This document shows, piece by piece, positions 34,867 to 43,062 of a DNA stretch of 64,000 bases. This DNA comes from Microbaculum marinisediminis. GTDB taxonomy: Bacteria; Pseudomonadota; Alphaproteobacteria; Rhizobiales; Tepidamorphaceae. Positions within the stretch are counted from its first letter, which is position 1; every line of letters starts with the position of its first letter. The position numbers and the translations under genes are program-made. Location: contig NZ_JALIDZ010000003.1 of the NCBI RefSeq assembly GCF_025397915.1, forward strand, positions 258,501 to 322,500, given 5' to 3'. The notes beneath the pieces were generated by a model. It searched no databases. It was given only the letters and a program-made list of their open reading frames with translations, and had not been told where the DNA came from.

Positions 34867-35246
34867 AGTGGGCCTCATCGGTACTCGATGTGCAAAAGAT
34901 GGATCGTCCGAATGCGTAACGCGATTTGCCCGTTGAGGGAAATCCGGTCAATCGTTGAAAGGAATTCAAGCTTCCCCAGGAATGCACAGATGCTGGTCTT
35001 CATCCCCGCGTTATCGGTGGCAACGTTCGTCTATCTAGAACGTCGATTTCTTATAACCACTTGGCGAGCAGGCATAAGCAGTACGATTTCCTGCCTTCGA
35101 GCGTTCGCCTCTCGATACGTGCTGAGGTTCGGCGCAACTGGCGGACCGCCAGCCTCACCCCGTCTCCCACAACACCGCATTGCCCCCGCGCGCGGCTCTG
35201 GTATACAGGGCGCACGTTGCAGTCATCAGAAATCCGGGGGAGCCCC
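34867..35246. other. Intergenic boundary of the DUF488 island
   Basis: 380 bases without a supported gene. AT-rich sequence continues to about 35100 and then reverts to the host's high GC. The DUF488 promoter should be here, and the promoter for the subunit IV/pnt operon should be in the last 100 bases. No inverted repeats or recombinase remnants seen. Confidence 0.5.
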
Positions 35247-35516
35247 ATGGCGGAAAAAACCGAAGCCAGCGTCGACATGAAGTCGCATGACGAAACCTAC
35301 AAGGGTTTCATCCATCTCACGACGCTGACCGTCGCCTTCTGCATCTCCGTCATGATCATGCTTGCGGTCGGCAATGCAGGCGCCTGGGGCCTGGCCGGGT
35401 TCGGCGTGTTCCTCGCCATCGTCGGGGCGATCGTCGGCTTCATCATGAACGGCTCGCCGATCCCCATCGCCGTGTTCACGCTCGGCGTGCTCGTCCTCAA
35501 GCTGCTGATCGGGTAA
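35247..35516 (+). CDS. aa3-type cytochrome c oxidase subunit IV-like protein
   Basis: 89 residues with the start ATG preceded by GGGGGAG. The N-terminal 20 are polar, followed by HDETYKGFIHLTTLTVAF, the typical bacterial subunit IV signature, and three hydrophobic helices (about 24-43, 48-66, 68-88). Related short proteins are attached to aa3 oxidases, and the gene commonly lies just before pntAA in Hyphomicrobiales. Three helices make it longer than the minimal one-helix subunit. Its link to the oxidase here is by family only. Confidence 0.8.
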   Translation: MAEKTEASVDMKSHDETYKGFIHLTTLTVAFCISVMIMLAVGNAGAWGLAGFGVFLAIVGAIVGFIMNGSPIPIAVFTLGVLVLKLLIG

Positions 35517-35633
35517 CGGCTTACCCGCACCAGTCACCGGACGGCGACAGCGTCGCCGTCCATCAGGTTTGCTTGACCGGCCGTCCGGAGTGGGGCGGCC
35601 GCGTGTCCCCGAGAGGGTGAGGAGACGGGCATT

Positions 35634-36773
35634 ATGAAGATCGCTGTTCCAGCGGAAACCGAGAAGACCGAGCCGCGCGTCGCCGCGACGCCCGAGACGG
35701 TGAAGAAATTCATCGGGCTGGGCGCCGAGGTGATCGTGCAGGCGGGCGCGGGCGCGGCATCGCGCTATCCCGACGCCGACTACAAGGAGGCGGGCGCGAC
35801 GATCGCCAAGACCGCCGACGCCACGGTGAAGGACGCCGACGTGGTGCTGGCCGTGCGCCGGCCCGCCGCCGCCGGGCTGAAGAAGATGAAGGCCGGCGCG
35901 GCCGTCGTCGCCATCATGGACCCCTACGGCAACGAGGCGGCGCTCCAGGAGATGGCCGAGGCCAAGGTCCTGGGCTTCGCCATGGAGCTGATGCCGCGGA
36001 TCACCCGCGCGCAGGTGATGGACGTGCTGTCGTCGCAGGCCAACCTCGCCGGCTATCGCGCCGTGATCGACGCGGCGGCGGAATATGACCGCGCCTTCCC
36101 GATGATGATGACGGCGGCCGGCACCGTGCCCGCCGCGCGCGTCTTCATCATGGGCGCGGGCGTGGCCGGCCTGCAGGCGATCGCGACCGCCCGGCGCCTC
36201 GGCGCGGTGGTCACCGCCACCGACGTGCGGCCCGCCGCCAAGGAACAGGTGGAATCGCTCGGGGCGAAGTTCGTCGCCGTCGAGGACGAGGAGTTCAAGC
36301 AGGCGGAGACCGCCGGCGGCTATGCCAAGGAGATGTCGAAGGAGTATCAGGCCAAGCAGGCCGAGCTCGTCGCCTCCCACATCGCCAAGCAGGACATCGT
36401 CGTCACCACGGCGCTGATCCCCGGCCGCCCGGCGCCGAAGCTGGTGTCGAAGAAGATGGTGGAGAGCATGAAGCCCGGCTCGATCCTGGTCGACCTGGCG
36501 GTGGAGCGCGGCGGCAACGTCGAGGGCGCCGAGCCCGGCAAGGTGGCCGAGGTCGGGGCCGTCAAGATCATCGGCCATACCAACGTGCCGGGCCGGCTGG
36601 CCGCCAGCGCCTCGGCGCTCTACGCGCGCAACCTGTTCGCCTTCGTCGAGACCATGGTCGACAAGGAGAAGAAGGAACTCGCCATCAACTGGGACGACGA
36701 GCTCGTCACCGCGACGCTGCTGACCCGCGACGGCGCGGTCGTGCATCCGTCCTTTTCCGGAAAAGGAGACTGA
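35634..36773 (+). CDS. pntAA: NAD(P) transhydrogenase subunit alpha, part 1 (NAD-binding)
   Basis: 379-residue soluble dI domain. It has the alanine dehydrogenase/transhydrogenase fold: the N-terminal IAVPAETEKTEPRVAATPETV, the Rossmann motif GAGVAGLQAIATARRLGAVVTATD (in part; near residues 170-190) and GSILVDLAVERGGNVE. It passes hydride between NADH and NADP+ with proton translocation by the membrane parts. The split alpha subunit (AA plus AB) is the usual form in alphaproteobacteria. It stops 3 nt before pntAB. Confidence 0.95.
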   Translation: MKIAVPAETEKTEPRVAATPETVKKFIGLGAEVIVQAGAGAASRYPDADYKEAGATIAKTADATVKDADVVLAVRRPAAAGLKKMKAGAAVVAIMDPYGNEAALQEMAEAKVLGFAMELMPRITRAQVMDVLSSQANLAGYRAVIDAAAEYDRAFPMMMTAAGTVPAARVFIMGAGVAGLQAIATARRLGAVVTATDVRPAAKEQVESLGAKFVAVEDEEFKQAETAGGYAKEMSKEYQAKQAELVASHIAKQDIVVTTALIPGRPAPKLVSKKMVESMKPGSILVDLAVERGGNVEGAEPGKVAEVGAVKIIGHTNVPGRLAASASALYARNLFAFVETMVDKEKKELAINWDDELVTATLLTRDGAVVHPSFSGKGD

Positions 36774-36776
36774 GCG

Positions 36777-37241
36777 ATGGCCGGTCTGACACCCGAGGAA
36801 GCCATACAGAAGGCCGAGCGGCTCGCCGCCAAGGCCCAGAAGGCGGCCGACGCCGCCGCCGCCCACGCGCAAACCGTGGCCGATTCGCTGAGCGAGGCGG
36901 TCGGCGCGGCCGCGCACGCGGCCACCGGCGGGGCGATCGATCCCTTCGTCTTCCGCCTGTCGATCTTCGTCATGGCCGTGTTCGTCGGCTACTACGTGGT
37001 CTGGTCGGTGACGCCGGCCCTGCACACGCCGCTGATGTCGGTGACCAACGCCATCTCCTCGGTGATCGTGGTCGGCGCGCTGCTCGCCGTCGGCGTCGAC
37101 GCCTCGGGGATCATGGAAGCCGGCACCGGCTGGGCGCGCGGCTTCGGCTTCGCCGCCCTGGTGCTCGCCTCGGTGAACATCTTCGGCGGGTTCCTCGTCA
37201 CCCAGCGCATGCTGGCCATGTACAAGAAAAAAGCGAAGTGA
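36777..37241 (+). CDS. pntAB: NAD(P) transhydrogenase subunit alpha, part 2 (membrane)
   Basis: 154 residues. A polar Ala-rich N-terminus (about 1-60) is followed by three to four membrane helices from about 60: [20 protein letters not shown], the [15 protein letters not shown] segment and [18 protein letters not shown]. It forms the proton channel with PntB. It is tightly spaced between pntAA and pntB (3 and 10 nt gaps). Confidence 0.95.
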   Translation: MAGLTPEEAIQKAERLAAKAQKAADAAAAHAQTVADSLSEAVGAAAHAATGGAIDPFVFRLSIFVMAVFVGYYVVWSVTPALHTPLMSVTNAISSVIVVGALLAVGVDASGIMEAGTGWARGFGFAALVLASVNIFGGFLVTQRMLAMYKKKAK

Positions 37242-37251
37242 GGCCGGCGAA

Positions 37252-38646
37252 ATGAGCGCAGACATCACCGCACTCCTGTATCTCGTATCCGCCGTCCTGT
37301 TCATCCTGGCGCTGCGCGGGCTGTCCAGCCCCGAGACCTCGCGCCAGGGCAACATGTACGGCATCGCCGGCATGACGCTGGCCGTGCTGACGACGCTGGC
37401 GCTGGCCGCCCCCTCGGGGATCATGGCCTGGGGCCTGATCGTGCTCGGCATCGCCATCGGCGGCACCATCGGCGCGCTGATCGCCCGGCGCATTCCCATG
37501 ACCGCGATGCCGCAGCTCGTCGCCGCCTTCCATTCGCTCGTCGGCATGGCGGCGGTGCTGGTGGCGGCCGCAGCGCTCTACGCGCCGCAGGCCTTCGGCA
37601 TCGGCACGCCCGGCGACATCCACGGGGCCAGCCTCGTCGAGATGTCGATCGGCGTGGTCATCGGCGCCATCACCTTCACCGGCTCGGTCATCGCCTTCCT
37701 CAAGCTCGACGGGCGGATGAGCGGCGCGCCGATCATGCTGCCGGCCCGCCACCTCATCAACATCGCCGTCGCCGCGGCGATCGTGATCCTGGTCATCGCC
37801 TTCGTGATGAACGAGAGCCACACCCTGTTCTGGACGATCACGGTGCTGTCGCTGCTGATCGGCATCCTGATCATCATCCCGATCGGCGGCGCCGACATGC
37901 CGGTGGTGATCTCGATGCTCAACTCCTATTCGGGGTGGGCGGCGGCCGGCATCGGCTTCACGCTCGGCAACACCGCGCTGATCATCACCGGCGCGCTGGT
38001 CGGCTCGTCGGGCGCGATCCTGTCCTACATCATGTGCAAGGGCATGAACCGCTCGTTCATCTCCGTCATCCTCGGCGGCTTCGGCGGCGAGACGGCGGCG
38101 GCGGCCGGCGGCGGCGAGCAGAAGCCGGTCAAGCTCGGCTCGGCCGAGGATGCCGCCTTCCTGATGAAGAACTCGAGCAAGGTGATCATCGTGCCGGGCT
38201 ACGGCATGGCGGTCGCCCAGGCGCAGCACGCCCTCAGGGAGATGGCCGACACGCTCAAGGAGCACGGCGTCGAGGTGAAATACGCCATTCACCCGGTGGC
38301 CGGCCGCATGCCCGGCCACATGAACGTGCTGCTCGCCGAGGCCAACGTGCCCTACGACGAGGTGTTCGAGCTCGAGGACATCAACTCGGAGTTCGCGCAG
38401 ACCGACGTGGCCTTCGTCATCGGCGCCAACGACGTCACCAACCCGGCCGCGGAAGAGGATCCGTCCTCCCCGATCTACGGCATGCCCGTGCTGCAGGTGT
38501 GGAAGGCGGGCACGGTGATGTTCGTCAAGCGCTCGCTGGCGTCCGGCTACGCCGGCATCGACAACCCGCTGTTCTACCGCGACAACACGATGATGCTGCT
38601 CGGCGACGCGAAGAAGATGTCCGAGGAGATCGTCAAGTCGATGTAG
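37252..38646 (+). CDS. pntB: NAD(P) transhydrogenase subunit beta
   Basis: 464 residues. An eight- to nine-helix membrane domain covers about 1-260, and the C-terminal NADP-binding dIII domain includes VPGYGMAVAQAQH, HPVAGRMPGHMNVLLAEA, VIGANDVTNPAA and KRSLASGYAGIDNPLFY. The final residues (DAKKMSEEIVKSM) are encoded by the stretch that recurs downstream at 40164-40236 and 41676-41725. Compared with those copies, this one differs at codons giving S for A twice and has TAG instead of TGA. The gene itself is intact. Confidence 0.96.
   Translation: MSADITALLYLVSAVLFILALRGLSSPETSRQGNMYGIAGMTLAVLTTLALAAPSGIMAWGLIVLGIAIGGTIGALIARRIPMTAMPQLVAAFHSLVGMAAVLVAAAALYAPQAFGIGTPGDIHGASLVEMSIGVVIGAITFTGSVIAFLKLDGRMSGAPIMLPARHLINIAVAAAIVILVIAFVMNESHTLFWTITVLSLLIGILIIIPIGGADMPVVISMLNSYSGWAAAGIGFTLGNTALIITGALVGSSGAILSYIMCKGMNRSFISVILGGFGGETAAAAGGGEQKPVKLGSAEDAAFLMKNSSKVIIVPGYGMAVAQAQHALREMADTLKEHGVEVKYAIHPVAGRMPGHMNVLLAEANVPYDEVFELEDINSEFAQTDVAFVIGANDVTNPAAEEDPSSPIYGMPVLQVWKAGTVMFVKRSLASGYAGIDNPLFYRDNTMMLLGDAKKMSEEIVKSM
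38574..38646 (+). repeat. pntB 3' end, copy 1 (within the functional gene)
   Basis: The last 73 nt of pntB, used as reference for the two downstream copies. It differs from copy 2 at about five positions (GCG/GCC, TCC/GCC, TCG/GCG and the stop TAG/TGA), while copies 2 and 3 agree with each other. The functional gene therefore appears to carry the divergent, perhaps element-supplied, end. Confidence 0.85.
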
Positions 38647-38688
38647 AGGGGGATGTTCCTAAATCCGGCTAAGTTTTTTGTGGCGAGT

Positions 38689-39309
38689 TCAGGGACGTGG
38701 CATATCCCTGAATTCGTACTCGTCGTCGACGACAAGTAAGCGCCAGCAATGTCCAGCATATTCAAGCTCACTGTTAATCCATTCTAGAGGCACAATCTCT
38801 CTATCCCACCACGCGTCTTTGGTCGGTAGTCCTCTCTCTACAAAATATTGAATTTTCAAATGTTCCACGATTATACGTCGGGCTTTGTATTGCGGTGTAT
38901 CGGCTGAGTCTCCACCTCGGCCTATTTCTGTAACTGGCTCGTAATACGGCCAACGAATATGACGCCTTTTCTTTGCGGCACCGTCGTCGCCGAAGTCGAA
39001 CACAACGTGCGATCTGCCGCCCCGTCCGCCGCGTCCGTCCGGCTGCCGAGCTTCGCCTCCTTGGCCCCCCGCCAGAAAGACATCATCGCAAGTGACGTGA
39101 GCGTTGCCTCCAGGTCCGCCAAGGCCTATCCCGCCCCGTCCACCTGGTCCGCCTAGGCCTCTGCTGTTATTTCCCTGAACTGTCGCGTTTCCACCGGGTC
39201 CTCCATCTCCTAACACGGCATCTCCGCCGCGGCCGCCCTCGGCGGTGCTATTTTCTCCATCGACAAATGCATTGCCGCCGTGGCCACCAGATCCTGGGTT
39301 AGAATTCAT
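38689..39309 (-). CDS. Glycine-rich repeat protein with a C-terminal domain
   Basis: 206 residues from ATG 39309 (GTG 39321 is possible). Residues 1-110 are Gly-rich with repeated GG-x-GG-x-A units (NSTAEGGRGGDAVLG, GGPGGNATVQG, GGPGGRGGIG, AGGQGGEA). The rest is a globular-looking domain (QYKARRIIVEHLKIQYFVE, REIVPLEWINSELEYAGHCW, EYEF end). The same Gly repeat style occurs in the membrane protein at 39632-39982 in this segment. No function known; the repeats may form a polyglycine-II or collagen-like rod. No signal peptide. Lies in cargo segment A of the pntB array. Confidence 0.75.
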   Translation of the reverse strand: MNSNPGSGGHGGNAFVDGENSTAEGGRGGDAVLGDGGPGGNATVQGNNSRGLGGPGGRGGIGLGGPGGNAHVTCDDVFLAGGQGGEARQPDGRGGRGGRSHVVFDFGDDGAAKKRRHIRWPYYEPVTEIGRGGDSADTPQYKARRIIVEHLKIQYFVERGLPTKDAWWDREIVPLEWINSELEYAGHCWRLLVVDDEYEFRDMPRP

Positions 39310-39335
39310 TGTGCGACTCACTCTCTGGAGGAAGC

Positions 39336-39635
39336 ATGATGAATGAAGAGACTATTGTTCACGGACTTACGCTAAAGCAATGGAAAGCCGCATTCAGATC
39401 GGAAATATGCGAATTTGCCGCATCAACTTTCGTGTTTACGTTTGAGGGAACGGGTCTTATCCGAATCGCTTTTGGTAACGCTGGTCCTCATTTGAGTGAA
39501 ACTGGCGGGAGAGAGCCCGTTTTTACCCATTCAGTCACGATTCCAGCCGACGTTGCTGTTGATCTGGCCGGCTTGCTTCTAAAAAAGGTTGCTGAACCAG
39601 AGTTGAAAAAAAGCCCGGAAAATACCTCGCGTTAG
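39336..39635 (+). CDS. Small protein of unknown function between the glycine-rich genes
   Basis: 99 residues; the start ATG follows TGGAGGAAGC, a strong ribosome site. Soluble, no domain recognised: GLTLKQWKAAFRSEICEF, STFVFTFEGTGLIRIAFGNAG, and a C-terminal VDLAGLLLKKVAEPELKK helix. Its start codon lies only 26 bp from that of the divergent glycine-rich gene, and its stop overlaps the convergent gene's stop by 4 bp, so all three genes are packed together. Its promoter must lie inside the glycine-rich gene's 5' end. Confidence 0.7.
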   Translation: MMNEETIVHGLTLKQWKAAFRSEICEFAASTFVFTFEGTGLIRIAFGNAGPHLSETGGREPVFTHSVTIPADVAVDLAGLLLKKVAEPELKKSPENTSR

Positions 39636-39982
39636 CCGTGTCCGCCGTCGCCACCTTTCGCGCGCGAATGTTTGCCGAGCGCGGTCGCGGATCCGCCGTC
39701 GCCGCCAGCGTTACGTCTGGCGTTGCCGCCACGTCCCCCAGCAGCGTGGCTTTGTTCCCCCAGCGCGATAGCACGTCCGCCGGATCCACCTTTGCGGCGT
39801 TCCTCATACCGAGATTGGACGGCGACTGCGACCGCAACAATCCAGAGTATCAAAGCTATCGCTACGCCTACAGGAAGGATCCAATTTGGAAGGGTTTCTG
39901 TTAGTCTTGGGAGAGACAGGCTTAATATCAAAAATACAAATCCAAGCATAGTTGGGATGACAATGGAGAATTTTTGTCTCAT
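39632..39982 (-). CDS. Two-helix membrane protein with a glycine-rich tail
   Basis: 116 residues. Two transmembrane helices (about 7-27 and 35-56), a basic stop-transfer stretch (QSRYEERRKG), then a cytosolic-side tail of GG-x-GG-x-A type repeats (GGSGGRAIALGEQSHAAGG, GGDGGSATALGKHSRAKGG). The repeat unit is about 21 residues: G-G-x-A-x3-G-x2-S-x-A-x-G-G-x-G-G. This matches the N-terminal repeats of the 38689-39309 product, so the two may interact through them (inference). Confidence 0.72.
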   Translation of the reverse strand: MRQKFSIVIPTMLGFVFLILSLSLPRLTETLPNWILPVGVAIALILWIVAVAVAVQSRYEERRKGGSGGRAIALGEQSHAAGGRGGNARRNAGGDGGSATALGKHSRAKGGDGGHG

Positions 39983-40163
39983 ATCTAAATCAGGGCTCTC
40001 TTTTTGAAAGCTAAAAATTCTAATAAAATATAATTATAGGCTGCGCAATCCAAATCGAATTGGTGTTCCATCTTTTATATTTAGTTTGGCCAGCAACTTA
40101 AGCTGGGGTTCGAAAAGGGGCCCGCGATTGGATAAACGAATGTAATCCGCAAACCGCCTTACG
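39983..40163. other. AT-rich end of cargo segment A
   Basis: No gene. It probably holds the promoter of the membrane glycine-rich gene (first 80 bases, very AT-rich). The remainder leads into the second copy of the pntB end at 40164. Confidence 0.5.
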
Positions 40164-40236
40164 CTACCGCGACAACACGATGATGCTGCTCGGCGACGCC
40201 AAGAAGATGGCCGAGGAGATCGTCAAGGCGATGTGA
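40164..40236 (+). repeat. pntB 3' end, copy 2
   Basis: 73 nt nearly identical to 38574-38646, including the reading frame and a stop (TGA at 40234-40236), but no gene body in front. It separates cargo segment A (38647-40163) from segment B (40237-41675). After the stop the sequence GGG is shared with copy 3. Confidence 0.9.
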
Positions 40237-40279
40237 GGGTAGCCATCGTCTCGGTCGAAGTTTGCCGCAAAATCGATAT

Positions 40280-40900
40280 TCAGGTGTCTGGCTCCGCGGA
40301 CGCAAGATCGCTTAGCCAGCCGTCTGTCCCATCGAAGAAGTGGGCGACTCCTTCCATTACCTCACGGATGTCAGCGAGATCGATTGGATAGTCCGGTAGT
40401 TTAATTTCCTTGCCTTCGAGGCTCCAACCGTACCGAAAGGCGATGCCCCCTTCGTCAAGATCGTGGAAATCTTTGACGATCTGCTCCACTGCCTGAATAC
40501 TTTCTTTGTCTGCCGATCCGGCCTTCTCCAAAATTTTTCGATACGTTTTCCAAAGCTTCCATAAGTTGTGTTTGTCATCGATACCATTTAGCCCCTGCCC
40601 ACTGTACATGACGATGGTCCATTTCATCGCGAGTTCTAGGCCATGGCGGTAGTTGAACAAGATAGGGTAGATGACTGAATGCCGTTCGTGCTCGCATCCG
40701 GGCCGAGTGCAAAGTTCAATCAAGCCATCTGCTGCACTTAAGAATCCATCCCAAAGATGAACATGCCTCGTGAGCGGTTGTTTGGAAAACGTGATGCTTC
40801 CGGTCCAATCGTCTGAGCCGCGTAGGAGCCGATCACCTTTCTTGGGGCGCCGGTATTCCTGCTTGAGAATGTCTTCGAATTTTTCCGGGATATTCTTCAT
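40280..40900 (-). CDS. HEPN-like helical protein of unknown function
   Basis: 206 residues, preceded by GAGGAAGG. Mostly helical. The stretch VIYPILFNYRHGLELAMKW (about 76-94, with R85-H86) followed by HNLWKLWKTYRK resembles an uncharacterised group of HEPN-type proteins with a Y-R-H-x-x-E-L-x-x-K helix and an H-x-L-x-x-L-W helix. These are often found in defence islands. The canonical HEPN RNase motif R-x4-6-H is not evident, so nuclease activity is doubtful. It is divergent from the GIY-YIG-like gene in the same segment. Low GC relative to the chromosome. Confidence 0.65.
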   Translation of the reverse strand: MKNIPEKFEDILKQEYRRPKKGDRLLRGSDDWTGSITFSKQPLTRHVHLWDGFLSAADGLIELCTRPGCEHERHSVIYPILFNYRHGLELAMKWTIVMYSGQGLNGIDDKHNLWKLWKTYRKILEKAGSADKESIQAVEQIVKDFHDLDEGGIAFRYGWSLEGKEIKLPDYPIDLADIREVMEGVAHFFDGTDGWLSDLASAEPDT

Positions 40901-41119
40901 ATTTTGTCCTTCCTCAAGACATGAGATTCCTTTCAGTCTGTTGCCTATTCATTCGTTCGCGGAAAGAGATTTGTTAGCGTTTGTTTTCCGGCTTTGGGCG
41001 TAGCTGTTTTTATGTATCTATTAAAGGAGAGATGACGTTTCTGTCTTTCGTAAGGCGCAAAAAATAGATCTCGAAAGTCGAGATTATAAACTGAATGCAA
41101 AATAGAATGGGGGGCGACG

Positions 41120-41665
41120 ATGATCGATTTCACCGTAATAGGTCCGTTCAAGCTACCTTTAAAAAGGGGGCAGCGAAGGCTCGTGGACGAACTCCGGGCT
41201 CCGAAAAAGCGCTACGAGACATCTTTTTGGCGCGAAGCCGAAGCCGCGGCGCATCGTGCGCACGTAGAATATTTGGCTGTAGCGAAGGGCCTTTATGTGT
41301 TTGGACTCAGAAAGGGCCGAGGAACGCTGCCTTATTATGTGGGTAAAGCTGCGAAGACAAAGCTATCCACGGAGGCTTTCAGCCCGCGAAATATGGACAT
41401 GTATAACGGTTGCCTTGCTGACCATAATGGTACTCCTGTCATGTATTTTATCGTTCTTCCAAGGCGAAAAGGGCCAGATAACCATAAGGTTGTCGCTCAA
41501 GCAGAAAAATTCCTTATAGAAAAGGCATTCTCTCGTAATCCAGATGGATTGCGGAATTTGCAGCATGCCAAAGAGCAACGCTGGAGTATTCCGGGAGTTT
41601 TGCGTTCTAAAGGTAAAGGTAGGATCTCCGACGCGGCGAGATCTTTGGGTGAAATGATCGGTTAG
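41120..41665 (+). CDS. GIY-YIG-like nuclease-fold protein
   Basis: 181 residues. The pattern GLYVFG (57-62) then PYYVGKA (71-77) matches the two beta strands of a GIY-YIG domain, and AEKFLIEKAF (128-137, E129) could supply the metal-binding Glu; the NLQHA stretch (146-150) sits at the usual Asn position. The Arg normally seen on the first helix is less clear. It could be a nuclease or a degenerate relative. It occupies cargo segment B together with the HEPN-like gene, and its stop lies 10 nt before pntB copy 3. Confidence 0.68.
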   Translation: MIDFTVIGPFKLPLKRGQRRLVDELRAPKKRYETSFWREAEAAAHRAHVEYLAVAKGLYVFGLRKGRGTLPYYVGKAAKTKLSTEAFSPRNMDMYNGCLADHNGTPVMYFIVLPRRKGPDNHKVVAQAEKFLIEKAFSRNPDGLRNLQHAKEQRWSIPGVLRSKGKGRISDAARSLGEMIG

Positions 41666-41675
41666 TATATTATTT

Positions 41676-41725
41676 TGCTCGGTGACGCCAAGAAGATGGC
41701 CGAGGAGATCGTCAAGGCGATGTGA
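41676..41725 (+). repeat. pntB 3' end, copy 3
   Basis: 50 nt (TGCTCGG to TGAT-type stop region), differing by one base from the matching part of copy 2 and sharing GGG after the TGA. It closes cargo segment B and is followed 8 bp later by the stop of the araC-type gene, probably the ancestral neighbour of pntB. Confidence 0.9.
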
Positions 41726-41732
41726 GGGGGCC

Positions 41733-42773
41733 TTACGCCAGCGCGGTTCGATGTCCGCGGCGTCTGAATTCCGAGGGAGAACACTGCATCCAGCGATGGA
41801 ACGCCCTGGTGAAGCTGGCGTGATCCTCGTAGCCGAGCAGCATCGCGATCTCGACAATCGGGCGGTCGGTTTCCCGTAACAGGCCGACCGCCCGTGCCCC
41901 GCGCGCGACGGTCACAATCTCCCGATAGGAATGTCCGTTTTCCAGGAGCTGCCGTTGCAGGCTCCGGACGCTCAGCCCGGCCATACGCGCCGTGCCTTCG
42001 ATGTCGGTGTGCCCATCCAGCAGACGAAGGGCGACGATGGCCGACAGCGAGCGGGCCGGCTCGGGCGCCTGTGACAGAACGGCTTCGGCAACGACTTCCC
42101 GCAATGTGATGACCTTGGAGCCGTCTGCCGGCTTCCGGATCTTCCGTGCCGACAGGTCTTCGGACCTGAAAACGATCCCCGTGCCCCGACAGCCGAAGAA
42201 CACGGGAATCTGCAGACGGTCTTCCATCACATGCGCTTCGGGATCCCGCGGGTACGACACCTCGGCCCACTCCGGTGACCAGGTCTGGCCGAGGAACTCC
42301 CGTGCAAGGGCGACCATCGGTCCGATCCGATGGTCAACATGCTGTATGGTGGGAATGTCGAGATCCTGTCTCACATGGCGCCACAGCCAATGGCAGCCGC
42401 GTCGGATCAGCTCCAGTTTGCCGCCGGACGCGTGGGCCCGGAACGTCCGATTGTATCGCGCGATCGCCGATCCGAGGGTTGGGGCAAGCGCACCATACCG
42501 GCCCCACAAACCGAATCCCCAGGACCTCTGCATCTCGAATCCGACGTCGAGCCCGAATGCCCGGTCATCCAATTCGCGTGCGCATCGCTCGAAGAGGCCG
42601 ATCATCGCGCGGAGTGGAACGGCCGTCTGCGGCGCGCCGATCAGCTCCACGGGAAGCCCCTCCTGCTCGAAGGCCCCCCACAATGCTCTTTCACCGGCGC
42701 GCCGCTTGAAGACGGCAGGGAGAGGGCCAAAGCCGCCGGCTCTGACTATGAAAATTGGCCCTCGGTCTGTCAC
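41733..42773 (-). CDS. AraC-family transcriptional regulator
   Basis: 346 residues starting at GTG 42773 with GGGGA upstream. An N-terminal ligand-binding domain of the arabinose-binding/OruR type (residues 1-230) precedes two helix-turn-helix motifs at the C-terminus (IEGTARMAGLSVRSLQRQL and IVEIAMLLGYEDHASFTRAFHRW, ending SPSEFRRR). It likely controls a nearby operon, possibly the NTF2-like/DUF1254 genes on the same strand upstream. Its 3' end abuts the pntB copy 3. Confidence 0.9.
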   Translation of the reverse strand: MTDRGPIFIVRAGGFGPLPAVFKRRAGERALWGAFEQEGLPVELIGAPQTAVPLRAMIGLFERCARELDDRAFGLDVGFEMQRSWGFGLWGRYGALAPTLGSAIARYNRTFRAHASGGKLELIRRGCHWLWRHVRQDLDIPTIQHVDHRIGPMVALAREFLGQTWSPEWAEVSYPRDPEAHVMEDRLQIPVFFGCRGTGIVFRSEDLSARKIRKPADGSKVITLREVVAEAVLSQAPEPARSLSAIVALRLLDGHTDIEGTARMAGLSVRSLQRQLLENGHSYREIVTVARGARAVGLLRETDRPIVEIAMLLGYEDHASFTRAFHRWMQCSPSEFRRRGHRTALA

Positions 42774-42990
42774 CTACTTCCCCGAAACAACGCAAACCGC
42801 GAAGAATGCGATGCGGACCATGGCGACTGTCGCCGTGGTGCGCAAGCCGGGAAGTCATCGAAAGTCGCGCCGTCGCCGCCGCGACCACAATGCCGGCAAC
42901 GGGACCAGGTTTCAGGGAAAAGAGACCGTCGTCCTCCGGTTTGCGAAGCTCAGGGGAATTCCGTCCTCAACTCCGGGACACGCAACCTTG

Positions 42991-43030
42991 CCTTTCACGG
43001 CTACAGCGCTCCGACCGCGGCCGTGAAAGG
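42991..43030. other. Perfect 11-bp inverted repeat downstream of the NTF2-like gene
   Basis: CCTTTCACGGC (42991-43001) pairs with GCCGTGAAAGG (43020-43030) across an 18-nt loop. There is no T tract on either side, so it may be a mRNA 3' structure of the NTF2-like gene or an operator for the araC-type gene, which starts 218 bp away. Confidence 0.55.
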
Positions 43031-43062
43031 AGGGGCTGTAGGCCCCGGCGACGTTGTCGATC

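Noticed and set aside
35226..37547. 773-codon open frame opposite subunit IV and pntAA/pntAB
   Set aside because: Antisense shadow of the transhydrogenase operon.
38689..39982. Glycine-codon repeats considered as a CRISPR or minisatellite
   Set aside because: Units are imperfect, in frame and encode GG-x-GG peptides with no spacers; they are protein repeats.
38647..41732. Integron-like attC array
   Set aside because: The repeated element is a pntB coding end, not an attC palindrome, and the cargo genes are not all in one direction.
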